Of a stretch of DNA of 64,000 nucleotides, positions 15,815-24,646 are shown piece by piece (within the stretch, counting starts at the first letter, position 1; every line of letters starts with the position of its first letter). A model generated the notes under the pieces. The model made no database searches and was not told the origin of the DNA. It was given only the letters and a program-made list of their open reading frames with translations. The DNA comes from Saccharospirillaceae bacterium (GTDB lineage: Bacteria; Pseudomonadota; Gammaproteobacteria; Pseudomonadales; Oceanobacteraceae). Where the stretch lies: contig JAKVCS010000003.1 of the NCBI GenBank assembly GCA_022448365.1, positions 868,001-932,000 on the forward strand. The letters run 5' to 3'. Position numbers and translations under genes: made by a program.

Positions 15815-16468
15815 ATGCGCCGTGTGACCCGCGAAGAATACCCTCTGGAAACTTTGCAGCGTGCTGTGAATAGTGTCACATTTTTCAAAGATCTGATTCA
15901 CCACGACAGCGCCCAGTTTGAACTGTTGATGAGTGTCACGCAGTTTGTCACCGCCGACAATGAAGAAGTAATCATCAAAAAAGGCGAAAACGCCAACATT
16001 CTGTATTTCCTGCTGAAAGGTCAGCTAACGGTGCTATCGGGCGACGAACGCAGCGAAGTGATTGGCGAAATTAATCCAGGTGAAATGTTTGGCGTAATGG
16101 CTATGCTGCTGAATTTTAAGCGCTCTGCATCGATCAAAGTAAACAGCAAAAATGCTCTGCTGGTGGGAATCGACTTTCAGCACTTTTCAGATATCGAAGA
16201 CTTCAGCTTATTTTCAATGGAAACGAAAATCAGTTTCTTCCGGATGCTGGCTAACAATCTGCGTTGGACATTAGAGCGCAACAAGATGCAGATGCCAGAC
16301 CATCCACTGGTCGCAAGCCTGCGCAAAATCCCCCTGATCAGTGCGCCGAAAAACACGGAAGAAGAATTACAGGCACTGCATCAGCAAACACACGCTCTGG
16401 CTGATCTGGTGCGGGAATGGAACGAATCACTATCGGAAGATCGTGAGGGCGAATGGCTCAGGTTTTAA
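15815..16468 (+). CDS. Cyclic-nucleotide-binding-domain protein without HTH
   Basis: 217 residues from the ATG at 15815 (AGGG upstream; the longer frame begins at a TTG). A Crp-type cNMP-binding beta-roll spans about residues 20-130, including GENANILYFLLKGQLTVLSG and GEINPGEMFGVMAMLLN. The canonical phosphate-binding arginine motif is only partly conserved (LNFKRSASIKV). After it come helices but no recognisable DNA-binding helix-turn-helix, so it is probably not a transcription factor. The C-terminus is acidic (SEDREGEW). The ligand and partner are unknown. Confidence 0.75.
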   Translation: MRRVTREEYPLETLQRAVNSVTFFKDLIHHDSAQFELLMSVTQFVTADNEEVIIKKGENANILYFLLKGQLTVLSGDERSEVIGEINPGEMFGVMAMLLNFKRSASIKVNSKNALLVGIDFQHFSDIEDFSLFSMETKISFFRMLANNLRWTLERNKMQMPDHPLVASLRKIPLISAPKNTEEELQALHQQTHALADLVREWNESLSEDREGEWLRF

Positions 16469-16550
16469 GTTATTTTAAACGTCCACCGCATACATCCGGA
16501 TTTTAGTTTTGTCCGGAAAGCGCTGCATTTAAACTGTGCGCCATAAAAAT

Positions 16551-16570
16551 GGGCAACCAAACGGTTGCCC
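16551..16570 (-). terminator. Terminator of the desaturase operon
   Basis: GGGCAACC-AAAC-GGTTGCCC is a perfect 8-bp stem. On the minus strand it is followed by ATTTTTAT, placing it about 30 bp past the desaturase stop codon in the right orientation. Confidence 0.85.
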
Positions 16571-16601
16571 AAATCAACGGTATCAATAAAAAGGCCATGA
16601 A

Positions 16602-17768
16602 TTATCCCGCGGCTAAAGAACCACGCGGACGATCTTTTTTATCCGGCCAGGAATATTTCCATACCCGCTTAACCACAGTCAGATACTGATGACCAAAGCT
16701 GCCAACGTTATAAGGGATATCATATTTTTCACACACTGCCGCCACTCGCTTGGCCATCCAGACGTAATGCGGTGCTGGCACGTCTGGAAATAAATGGTGC
16801 TCTATCTGACAGCTCAAGTGCCCGGTAAGAATATGGAACCAGCGCTTACCCTCCAGGTTAGAAGAACCCAGAATCTGGCGGTAATACCACTGCCCTCGGG
16901 TTTCGTTCTGGCATTCTTTTTCATCAAAAGTATGTACCTCCTCGGTAAAGTGGCCACAGAAAATAATCGTCGAAGTCCATAAATTACGAATCAGATTCGC
17001 CATAAGATTCGCCAACAATACCCAGCCAAAGATTGCCCAGCCTGCACCCGCCAATAAACCAATCGGCAACGCCAACAATGGGTAGAAGATATAGTCTTTG
17101 AATACCTGCTTATTGATTTTGGCAAAAAAGTCTTTTTTCAATTGCTGACGACTGATCGGCAGTGAGCTGTTTAAGCGGCGTTTACCCATGAATATACGCT
17201 CGGCTGCAACCTCGTGGTACGCCACCCCCCACTGAAACAGGACACTCAGTAGAACGTACGTAATAAACTGAAAGCGATTTTTCGGACGCCATGGAAGGTC
17301 ATCACTCAACCGTAATAAGCCGTAACCAAAATCGCGGTCTTTACCAATAATATTGGTGTAAGTGTGATGTTCGTAATTGTGATAGCGCTTCCAGGAATCG
17401 CTATCAGCAGCAATATCCCAGTTAAAATTACGTGAGTTGATATGGGGATCGTTCATCCAATCGTATTGACCATGCATCACGTTGTGCCCGATTTCCATAT
17501 TATCGAGGATTTTTGCCAGCGATAATAGCGCGATCCCTGCCAATAAAAATAACCACCAAACAGATAGCAATGGTGGAATAAATCCAGCCACTAAAACAAT
17601 GCGACCAACAATTTCGCAGCCGCGCTGAATGCGAATAATCTTACGAATATAATCAGCATCCTGCTGACCACGGCGGGCCAGCGCCTCATCTCGAATAGCG
17701 TCCAAGTCTTGCTGAAAGGCATTGAGCGTATCCGGGTCGGGACGTGCAGAAGAAAGAGAAATTGTCAT
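16602..17768 (-). CDS. Membrane fatty-acid desaturase
   Basis: 388 residues with the three histidine boxes of the membrane di-iron desaturase family: HNVMH (95-99), HNYEHH (130-135) and QIEHH (321-325). The Q in the third box is typical of front-end/linoleoyl-type desaturases. It introduces double bonds into acyl-lipids or acyl-CoA in the inner membrane. Hydrophobic stretches lie at about 52-87, 166-185 and 227-272. AAGGA precedes the ATG at 17768. It is 22 bp downstream of the ferredoxin reductase, its presumed electron donor, in one operon with a terminator after it. Confidence 0.92.
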   Translation of the reverse strand: MTISLSSARPDPDTLNAFQQDLDAIRDEALARRGQQDADYIRKIIRIQRGCEIVGRIVLVAGFIPPLLSVWWLFLLAGIALLSLAKILDNMEIGHNVMHGQYDWMNDPHINSRNFNWDIAADSDSWKRYHNYEHHTYTNIIGKDRDFGYGLLRLSDDLPWRPKNRFQFITYVLLSVLFQWGVAYHEVAAERIFMGKRRLNSSLPISRQQLKKDFFAKINKQVFKDYIFYPLLALPIGLLAGAGWAIFGWVLLANLMANLIRNLWTSTIIFCGHFTEEVHTFDEKECQNETRGQWYYRQILGSSNLEGKRWFHILTGHLSCQIEHHLFPDVPAPHYVWMAKRVAAVCEKYDIPYNVGSFGHQYLTVVKRVWKYSWPDKKDRPRGSLAAG

Positions 17769-17790
17769 AATAATATCCTTAAAATCGTCC

Positions 17791-18942
17791 TTATAAATCC
17801 AGTGCTACATCAGATACAGCAACCGAGACACACAATTGAATTTCCCCGGGACCGGTGTCTGAAGTCTGTCCGGTTTTGGTGTTGTAGACCACGCCGCTTT
17901 GTTTCTTACAAATACATTGATGACAAACACCAATTCGACAACCGCTGACCGGTTTGAGTCCGGCTTGCTCAGCCAGATCCAGTAAGGTTTGCGGCTTTTC
18001 AGAGTCACTGATGAATTGTGTGCTGCTGCTCTGACAGGAAATATATTGGCGGCCCTCAACTCCCTGGATCTGATCAATGGGCGCGGCACCAAAATACTCA
18101 AACATCACCCGATCTTCGCTGGCTCCCAAACCAGCAACCACCTCTTTGGCCGCCTGAATCATTGGCGTTGGTCCACAAATCATGACCCGAGTATCGTCAT
18201 CACTGAGATCAAAGTCACAACGCGATAAGTGACTGTCAGTGATGGTACCCAGCTGCGAACTATCCATCAGACTGACGCGAAAATCGGCCAGTTCGTTTTG
18301 CAGACGCAGAAATTCCTGTGGGAATAAAAACTGCTCTTTATTTCTGGCGTAATACAACAGATGAACCGCACGATCAGACTGACGGTCTCGTAGCTGCTGC
18401 AGCATTGAGCGGAACGGTGTGATCCCACTGCCACCGGCAATCATCAGTAAAGGTTTATTGTCGTCACTGGCGGCTAAGCGGAAGTCGCCCTTGGCTGCGG
18501 AAATATTCGCCAGCCCACCATCAGCAAAATGCGTTCGCAGCCAGGGGGTAATCTTACCCTCGGGTTGAACACGGATGGTCAGCTCGATCAATCCGGTTTT
18601 ACGGAAATAATCCGGGGAAGAGGAAATGCTGAAGGTACGATGATGACGAGCGCCATCTCTCTCCGTGATCAGCTCCAGGTGTTGACCGCCAGTGAATGTG
18701 TGCCTTGCCCAGTTTTTTTGCGGACGGATAATCAAAGAAAATACATCATCGGATTCAGGGCGTACCATCAGAATACGAGCACGACTGTACACGCTACTCC
18801 AGTTCGGCGTAATCATCTGCATCAGCGGTTCGGCGTAATCACTGAACTGTTGCTGCTGAGTCAGACTGTCAGCCAGCCAGCGCCAGGCGAAACTCTGACG
18901 CAGTGAACTTCGGCCTTTTATGGCAACATCGGATATGCTCAT
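17791..18942 (-). CDS. Ferredoxin reductase with C-terminal 2Fe-2S domain
   Basis: 383 residues: FAD domain with RTFSISSS (102-109), NAD(P) domain with IAGGSGITPF (168-177) and MICGPTPM (254-261), and a plant-type ferredoxin domain with C335, C340, C343 and C371. It passes electrons from NAD(P)H through FAD and the iron-sulfur cluster to the downstream desaturase. The pair resembles the reductase/desaturase operons of Pseudomonas (DesC/DesB-like), though orthology is not established. The start ATG at 18942 lies next to a short inverted repeat that may be an operator. Confidence 0.92.
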   Translation of the reverse strand: MSISDVAIKGRSSLRQSFAWRWLADSLTQQQQFSDYAEPLMQMITPNWSSVYSRARILMVRPESDDVFSLIIRPQKNWARHTFTGGQHLELITERDGARHHRTFSISSSPDYFRKTGLIELTIRVQPEGKITPWLRTHFADGGLANISAAKGDFRLAASDDNKPLLMIAGGSGITPFRSMLQQLRDRQSDRAVHLLYYARNKEQFLFPQEFLRLQNELADFRVSLMDSSQLGTITDSHLSRCDFDLSDDDTRVMICGPTPMIQAAKEVVAGLGASEDRVMFEYFGAAPIDQIQGVEGRQYISCQSSSTQFISDSEKPQTLLDLAEQAGLKPVSGCRIGVCHQCICKKQSGVVYNTKTGQTSDTGPGEIQLCVSVAVSDVALDL

Positions 18943-19337
18943 GGCGGTCCCGGGTCATCAAACGGTTGATACTATTTTTGTGTTTTTTACCCAGAGAGTG
19001 CGCTGAAGTCCAATCGATATTATTGAATGAAAAGTAATGATTTTGTCTTAACCCACACGCCACCAAGAACAGTTAGTTAGTAAGCACATACCCCAAAAGC
19101 ATCAACTTATGCGTAAAATTCACAAATAACTCTGATTTATACCGGGTTACCCAACCACACAAAGCACATCGACTATTTCCAATCTGGAAATTATATCTTG
19201 CCGACACGCGTACTATTTTGGACCTTTTTGTAACCCATCGAGCCAAACGAAATGTCATACATCTGTACCATTCGGGCCATTGATAAATACCCTGATATCC
19301 CTAAACTTAGCGTCCGTTTTTCTGCTGGCAGCTTTTT
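18943..19337. other. Divergent intergenic region
   Basis: This 395-bp AT-rich stretch separates the leftward reductase-desaturase operon and the rightward hydrolase. It contains the near-palindrome at 18957-18970 and a small ATTTCC/GGAAAT hairpin at 19175-19191. I see no gene in it. Confidence 0.4.
18957..18970. promoter_or_regulatory. Near-palindrome upstream of the desaturase operon
   Basis: ATCAAAC-GGTTGAT is a 14-bp inverted repeat with one mismatched pair, starting 15 bp upstream of the reductase start codon. A repressor of unsaturated fatty-acid synthesis could bind here, but the site does not clearly match a known DesT or FabR consensus. Confidence 0.3.
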
Positions 19338-20240
19338 GTGCGCTTTCAATCCGTTTTTCTCGATGTAAATCATGATCATAAATTGCATCTGATGCATATA
19401 AGCCAACCTGGCCATCAGGGCATTCCAGTACTGATGGTGCATGGCATGGTTGAAGACGGACGAATTTTTTATCACCCCAGTGGTAAAGGTCTGGGTCATT
19501 ATCTGGCGCAGCAGGGTTACGATGTATATGTTGCTGACTTGCGCGGCATTGGCAAAAGCACACCAAAGATTAACAAGCACAGTCAGCATGGACAGACTGA
19601 AACCATTCGGGATGATCTGCCAGCGCTGATTCGATTTGTGCTACAAACCAGTGATCAACCACGTCTGCATCTGGTGGCCCACTCCTGGGGCGGGGTCTAT
19701 CTCAATTCAGCCCTATTACGCTCGCCAGGTCTGGTGCCATCGGTGATTTCATCGGTGTATTTTGGTTCCAAACGAAGCGTGCGAGCGAATACTCTGGATC
19801 GTTATTTCCGTATCGAAATTGTCTGGAATCGCCTATCGCCGTTTCTGACCCGCCGCAATGGTTACTTGCCGGCGGTCAGATACAAACTCGGCTCAGACAA
19901 CGAAACTCGTAAAACCCATCAGCAGTGCGTCGATTGGGTGATGCATGATGAATGGATCGATACAGATGATGGGTTTGATTATGGTGCTGCGGCAGAGTAC
20001 ACACGCTTACCCAACACCTTATATTATGCTGGCCAACGGGATTACAGCCTTGGCCACCGTTACGACGTAAAACGTTTTATGGCGGAATCTGGCCCCCACA
20101 GCAGCGAATACCGTTTGTTATCACAGGATACCGGTCATGCACTCGATTACGACCACATTAATATGCTGACGGCACCAGAATGTGTTGATGACCATTTTCC
20201 GCAGCTGGTGCATTGGATGCAGCTTCAGCAAACTCTGTAA
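19338..20240 (+). CDS. Alpha/beta-fold hydrolase, lipase-like
   Basis: 300 residues from a GTG at 19338; an ATG 18 codons later is an alternative, but the upstream residues (FLDVNHDHKLHLMHI) look like the normal first strand. The fold is clear: VHGMVEDGRIFYH near the oxyanion hole, nucleophile elbow AHSWGG with S116, acid D235 (AGQRDYSLGH) and H267 (DTGHALDYDH). The product is probably cytoplasmic because no signal peptide is visible. The substrate is unknown. It is monocistronic. Confidence 0.8.
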   Translation: MRFQSVFLDVNHDHKLHLMHISQPGHQGIPVLMVHGMVEDGRIFYHPSGKGLGHYLAQQGYDVYVADLRGIGKSTPKINKHSQHGQTETIRDDLPALIRFVLQTSDQPRLHLVAHSWGGVYLNSALLRSPGLVPSVISSVYFGSKRSVRANTLDRYFRIEIVWNRLSPFLTRRNGYLPAVRYKLGSDNETRKTHQQCVDWVMHDEWIDTDDGFDYGAAAEYTRLPNTLYYAGQRDYSLGHRYDVKRFMAESGPHSSEYRLLSQDTGHALDYDHINMLTAPECVDDHFPQLVHWMQLQQTL

Positions 20241-20523
20241 TTGCCGAGACTGAACTCCCTCACATAACAACCGCAACCGATTCGTTTCAGAAAAGCATCC
20301 AAGGTTGTTCAGTGACAAAGCCGCTACCGCTTTGACGCGTAACTCTCTGTTAACAAAGCGTCGCTGCACGTTACCATCCCGCTCTTTCCGGTAAGCCTCG
20401 GCGGACTAAAGCGGCCTGTCGCCATTAACTGTTAAACAGCCCTCACTTTCACCAAGCCGGCTGCTCTAATATGGATTGATGCACTTTTAGACGATCAGGC
20501 TTTTTGCACCCCGTGAGGTAACT

Positions 20524-21456
20524 ATGAACTCAGCCGCCGCTTTGAATCAGCAACATTACCCTGCCACTTTGCTCACCCTTCTGAATCATGCCATTGCTGA
20601 AGGAAAGCTGTTACCGAGCGCTTGCGAAATTCAGGGATTCAGCCATCACAACAATAAAAACCAGATGCAATACAGCGTACAAACGGCTGCCGGAGCTTAC
20701 TTTATCAAATGTCAGCAAAGTGAGTACGCCGATCATTTCGAGGCTGAAGACGCCAGCCTGAAAGCCCTGATGGCAACCCAGACCATCGCCACCTGTGCGC
20801 CTCTGGCAGTGGGACAATGTGACCACTTCAGCTACATAATTCTGCAACACCTGCCCTTAGCAGTGCACGGTGATTGGTTCAGTGCTGGTCAACAGCTGGC
20901 ACAGATGCACCAACATCACTGTGACCTGGGATATGGCTTCCCACGCACAACCTATTGTGGCGAAACCGCCCAGGATAACCGCTGGAATAACAGCTGGAGC
21001 GACTTTTTTATACAACAACGATTAAAACCATTAATCGATCAATTGGCGACCAGAGGCATACGCTTCAGTGTTAGTCGATTATGCCTGATTCGTTGTGCCG
21101 CCATACTGAGTGAACATCAACCTCAAGCATCGCTGTTACATGGCGATTTATGGTCCGGTAACATTGGTTTTAATCCGGATCGATATTTGTCATACCCCAT
21201 GATTTTTGATCCGGCCAGTTATTATGGCGATGCCGAAAGTGATCTGGCTATGACGGAACTTTTTGGTCGCTTTCCAAAAAAATTTTATGACGGCTACCAA
21301 AGTATAAACCCTGTCAGTGATGGCTATCCGCAACGTGTACGGGTATATCAGCTTTATCATTTGCTCAACCATGCGCTGTTGTTCGGACACAATTATATTC
21401 AGCAAAGTGAAGCGCTGATGATGGAAATTCTGCAGCACGATGGCGCAGATAATTAG
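20524..21456 (+). CDS. Fructosamine kinase / ketosamine-3-kinase family protein
   Basis: 310 residues with an aminoglycoside-phosphotransferase-like kinase fold. The catalytic loop is HGDLWSGNIGF and the metal-binding DPA is in MIFDPASYYGDAESDLAMTELFG. Family members phosphorylate ketoamines on glycated proteins or small molecules, destabilising the adduct (deglycation). GAGG sits 5 nt before the ATG at 20524. It is convergent with the isochorismatase-like gene, with only 5 bp between stop codons. Confidence 0.9.
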   Translation: MNSAAALNQQHYPATLLTLLNHAIAEGKLLPSACEIQGFSHHNNKNQMQYSVQTAAGAYFIKCQQSEYADHFEAEDASLKALMATQTIATCAPLAVGQCDHFSYIILQHLPLAVHGDWFSAGQQLAQMHQHHCDLGYGFPRTTYCGETAQDNRWNNSWSDFFIQQRLKPLIDQLATRGIRFSVSRLCLIRCAAILSEHQPQASLLHGDLWSGNIGFNPDRYLSYPMIFDPASYYGDAESDLAMTELFGRFPKKFYDGYQSINPVSDGYPQRVRVYQLYHLLNHALLFGHNYIQQSEALMMEILQHDGADN

Positions 21457-21461
21457 ACGAT

Positions 21462-21998
21462 CTATTTGATCAGTTTAATGAGTTGTTTAAAGCGCTCGCC
21501 TTCGGCGATGCGCTGCAATTCGAACAAAGCCATCTCTACCGAGGTTAACTGTGCACCCAGCGTTTCCAGTGTACCGATGGCGAGATTTCTGTTTGCTTCG
21601 GTGCGAGAGCTGACCGCATCAGTCACCAGCTGTACCTGATAATTCTGCTCCAACAACTGAGCGGCGGTCTGATACACACAAATATGAGCCTCGATGCCGG
21701 CGACTAGCCAGTGGCTGCGCTCGTATTGCTGTATCCGAGCAACAATGTCGCGGTCATCTAAACCGGAGAATGTTTTTTTAATCAACGGCTTTCCTGTCAA
21801 TAAATCTCGAATTTCTTCGCGAGTTTCACCCAGTTTCTCTGGCAATTGTTCCAGCCAGACAATCGGAATCTGCAGTAAGTCAGCACCGGAAATGAGGGTG
21901 CGTAAGCGCTGAAATAATTGTGGAGCATCGACCATCTGATCGGCCAGTTTGCCCTGAACATCCACCAGGATTAAACCTGTATTATCGATTTCCAGCAT
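21462..21998 (-). CDS. Isochorismatase-family cysteine hydrolase
   Basis: 178 residues with the catalytic triad of the family: D13 (LILVDVQGKLAD), K74 or K75 (PLIKKTFSG) and C107 (GIEAHICVYQTA). It resembles YcaC-like hydrolases. The natural substrate is unknown, since this family hydrolyses diverse amides and vinyl ethers. AGGAG lies 8 nt before the ATG. It is 63 bp downstream of the Dyp peroxidase gene in the same direction, possibly cotranscribed. Confidence 0.88.
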   Translation of the reverse strand: MLEIDNTGLILVDVQGKLADQMVDAPQLFQRLRTLISGADLLQIPIVWLEQLPEKLGETREEIRDLLTGKPLIKKTFSGLDDRDIVARIQQYERSHWLVAGIEAHICVYQTAAQLLEQNYQVQLVTDAVSSRTEANRNLAIGTLETLGAQLTSVEMALFELQRIAEGERFKQLIKLIK

Positions 21999-22033
21999 GT
22001 CATGTACTCCTGTGACAACGAATTCTATTGCGC

Positions 22034-22065
22034 CTGATTAAAACCCCAATTTGCCTTTTAATCAG
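22034..22065. repeat. 10-bp inverted repeat at the end of the Dyp peroxidase gene
   Basis: CTGATTAAAA and TTTTAATCAG are perfect 10-bp arms separated by 12 nt, overlapping the peroxidase stop codon and extending towards the next gene. It could act as an intrinsic terminator/attenuator or as an operator for the isochorismatase-like gene. Confidence 0.5.
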
Positions 22066-23000
22066 CTGATATCTGCACCCTGCGCTTTCAGCAATTGCAT
22101 CAGATCTGCCTGAGCTGGCATAAACCAGTAACTGCCGGTCAGCGGTTGTGAATACTCCATAACATGATCAGAAATACCATCATCGGTCGCACCAACCATA
22201 CGCTGCAATTGAATACTGATCCGTTCCAGCTCACAGGCGAATGAAATAAAATACAGGCCGCGATCTTCCACACTGCTGTAGTAAGGCATACTGCGACGAT
22301 AAATTTTCATACCAACACCATTAACCTTAACATCGGTCCGGCTGACGTGAGAATCGGCGGGCATCTCATCACCTTCCAATTCAACATTCTCGACTTTAGT
22401 CCGACCAATCACCGCTTCCTGCTGCCCGACGCTTAATTGTTGAAAACCCTGCAAGTTATGACGCCATTGCTGAGTGAACACATACGACCCCCCGGCTCCT
22501 GTCTGGCCCACCGGAATTTGTGCCGCAAGAATACGTTTGTCTGCTTTGGGATTGGCGGTACCGTCGACAAAGCCCGTTAAATCGCGCGACTCTCGATTTT
22601 TAAAACCACTGATGTCCAATTGGATATCAGCCACAGACGCCATGCACTGACCAATATGTATCACCGCCGCCATGATTTCGCCGCGGTCTTCGCCATGAAT
22701 CCAGAACAGCAGATCAGCCTGGGTTGCAGGCATCTCGCGTTTCGCCTCCAATGTAGTAAAAGACTGTAAGTCCGCCGGTCGCCAATCGCCTTGTAACTTA
22801 TCCCAACACTGGCTGCCAAACGCCAGCGCAATGTGAGTATCAAGATCCTGCAGTAACGCCAGCGCCAGAGCACGCTTTATATCCGCAGTGGCGATACCGT
22901 CTCGTAGCGTCATTTCCAGATAATGTGCATGGACGCTCGACTCATGAAACAGTCCGGCTTGCGGTGCCGGGAATGGCTGACTGGATTCAGTATTGCTCAT
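22062..23000 (-). CDS. Dyp-type peroxidase
   Basis: 312 residues. The family signature GFVDGTANP (143-151) contains catalytic D146, and the heme-ligand histidine is H218 in PADSHVSRTD. Length and lack of a signal peptide point to a cytoplasmic YfeX-like (class B) enzyme. It oxidises bulky substrates with H2O2; the physiological role is debated (porphyrinogen oxidation or general peroxide defence). The ATG at 23000 is preceded by GAGAGAA. It is probably the first gene of a two-gene unit with the isochorismatase-family hydrolase. Confidence 0.93.
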   Translation of the reverse strand: MSNTESSQPFPAPQAGLFHESSVHAHYLEMTLRDGIATADIKRALALALLQDLDTHIALAFGSQCWDKLQGDWRPADLQSFTTLEAKREMPATQADLLFWIHGEDRGEIMAAVIHIGQCMASVADIQLDISGFKNRESRDLTGFVDGTANPKADKRILAAQIPVGQTGAGGSYVFTQQWRHNLQGFQQLSVGQQEAVIGRTKVENVELEGDEMPADSHVSRTDVKVNGVGMKIYRRSMPYYSSVEDRGLYFISFACELERISIQLQRMVGATDDGISDHVMEYSQPLTGSYWFMPAQADLMQLLKAQGADIS

Positions 23001-23331
23001 CGGTGTTCTCTCAATCAGGGGATTATAAATTTGTACGAATCAGCAGGTATAAAATCTGTGATTACTTCATCAAACGGTTTCATAACAGTGTTGGCGAAAT
23101 CGGTGCAAAAGGAAATGGCTAAATCAGCCTAATGATTCCCGACTTGAGTGAATCCTCCGATTAACCACTGACAGTCGTTCAAGCCTACTATAAAATTGGC
23201 GAATCTGACCCAAAATGCTGCCTGAACCTGACACTAAACTGAGGACGTTTGTTCAGAGGTGTCATAACAAAGTGCCCTGGCAGAAAATCGTTGGCAACGT
23301 TCTGTGTATCCCATAAGTTTGAGGTGCTGAT
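23001..23331. other. Divergent promoter region between Dyp peroxidase and SDR
   Basis: This 331-bp gene-free stretch separates divergent genes and presumably holds both promoters. I do not see a repeat, hairpin or known operator I can support. Confidence 0.4.
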
Positions 23332-24057
23332 ATGAAGATTTTAATAGCCGGAGGTTCCGGCGGTATTGGCTTAGCAACCATACATGCCTGCCTGCAACGT
23401 TACCCGGACGCACAGATTCACGCCAGCTACCGAACAACCCAGCCAGTATTGGATCATCCAAGGGTACAGTGGCATTTACTCGACATTGATATTAACAACG
23501 GTAGTGATAGAGAGCAGTCACTGGCTGACCTGGCGACAAAGTTAGGCAAAATAGATATCTTAATCAACACCATTGGTTTTTTACACAGTCGCGAAAAACG
23601 ACCAGAGAAAGCCTTAAAACAATTTGATGCCGATTTCTTTCAGCAGAATATAAACAGCAACACCCTTCCCAGCATACTATTAGCAAAGCATTTTTCAGCC
23701 GCACTGAAATCTGACAGTAAAAGCGTCTTCGTTTCTTTATCGGCGCGGATCGGCAGCATTAGCGACAATCTTACCGGTGGCTGGTTAAGTTACCGCTGCA
23801 GCAAAGCCGCATTAAATATGGCCATGAAAACCATCGCTATTGAATGGCAACGCACTCTGCCGAACTGCTGTGTTTTATTATTTCATCCGGGAACCACCGA
23901 CACCGGTTTCTCCAAACCGTTTCAGAAAAACCTGCCCGCAGGGCAATTGCATTCTGCAGACGTCACCGCCCATGCACTGCTGGATTTGATTGACGACTCT
24001 TCAGCCACGGACAGCGGGCGCTTCGCCAGTTTTGATGGTCATGATATCGATTGGTAG
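23332..24057 (+). CDS. Short-chain dehydrogenase, CsgA-like
   Basis: 241 residues. The NAD(P)-binding motif GGSGGIG is at 7-13, and the active site has S135/S137 (FVSLSARIGS), Y154 and K158 (YRCSK). The sequence type resembles C-factor (CsgA)-like SDRs often found near photolyase and cyclopropane-fatty-acid-type genes in proteobacteria. GAGG lies upstream of the ATG at 23332. It is convergent with the thioesterase gene; the substrate is unknown. Confidence 0.88.
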   Translation: MKILIAGGSGGIGLATIHACLQRYPDAQIHASYRTTQPVLDHPRVQWHLLDIDINNGSDREQSLADLATKLGKIDILINTIGFLHSREKRPEKALKQFDADFFQQNINSNTLPSILLAKHFSAALKSDSKSVFVSLSARIGSISDNLTGGWLSYRCSKAALNMAMKTIAIEWQRTLPNCCVLLFHPGTTDTGFSKPFQKNLPAGQLHSADVTAHALLDLIDDSSATDSGRFASFDGHDIDW

Positions 24058-24065
24058 TTTAATGG

Positions 24066-24569
24066 CTAATCCTTCAACCGTTGCTGCAATGTTTGCCAGG
24101 CATCAATCACCGGATGTTGTCCATTTTCATTGCCGATCATCAATGCCGGATTGATTACCCTGCCTTTATTCAAACAGGCTTCTTTTACCAGGCCAATGCC
24201 CACCAGCTTGCCCTTAACATAGAAGTTATGACGGAAATAAAAGTACTTATGATCCCAACTGATCAATTGCGTATCGCAACGGAATTTTGCCAGCGGTGAA
24301 ACCGGGCGCAGATAGGTAAAATCCTGGGCGGCGATCATACGCACCTGATAACGACCCGATTGCGCCAGTCGCGTGCCATGCCAGAAATTAAAACGACCGA
24401 GTTCCATAAAGCTGTAAAAACGGTAATTCGGTAAATGATCACGCCAGCCAAGATCGTGCAGCCAGACGCGAAACTGCAGGCTAAACACATGTTGCAGCGG
24501 TTTCTTAGTAGTGCCCCAGGAAGCCAACAGCACCCACAACAGACGTCCAAACAGATTCATACGATACAT
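24066..24569 (-). CDS. Hotdog-fold acyl-CoA thioesterase (THEM6-like)
   Basis: 167 residues. The central hotdog region includes VWLHDLGWRDHLPNYRFYSFMELGRFNFW, with aspartate and asparagine in the place where 4HBT thioesterases bind the thioester, and DFTYLRPVSPLAKFRCDTQLISWDHKYFYFRHNFYVKGKLV. Eukaryotic THEM6 is the closest named relative I can recall. The N-terminus (FGRLLWVLLASWG) is hydrophobic and could be a membrane anchor. It follows the methyltransferase gene by 77 bp on the same strand. Confidence 0.75.
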   Translation of the reverse strand: MYRMNLFGRLLWVLLASWGTTKKPLQHVFSLQFRVWLHDLGWRDHLPNYRFYSFMELGRFNFWHGTRLAQSGRYQVRMIAAQDFTYLRPVSPLAKFRCDTQLISWDHKYFYFRHNFYVKGKLVGIGLVKEACLNKGRVINPALMIGNENGQHPVIDAWQTLQQRLKD

Positions 24570-24646
24570 TTCTCACACACAAGCATGAGACGGAGTCTAA
24601 GACAGCGAACACAGCAGTCCATTGGCTGATTCGACGCAGTGAGCAG

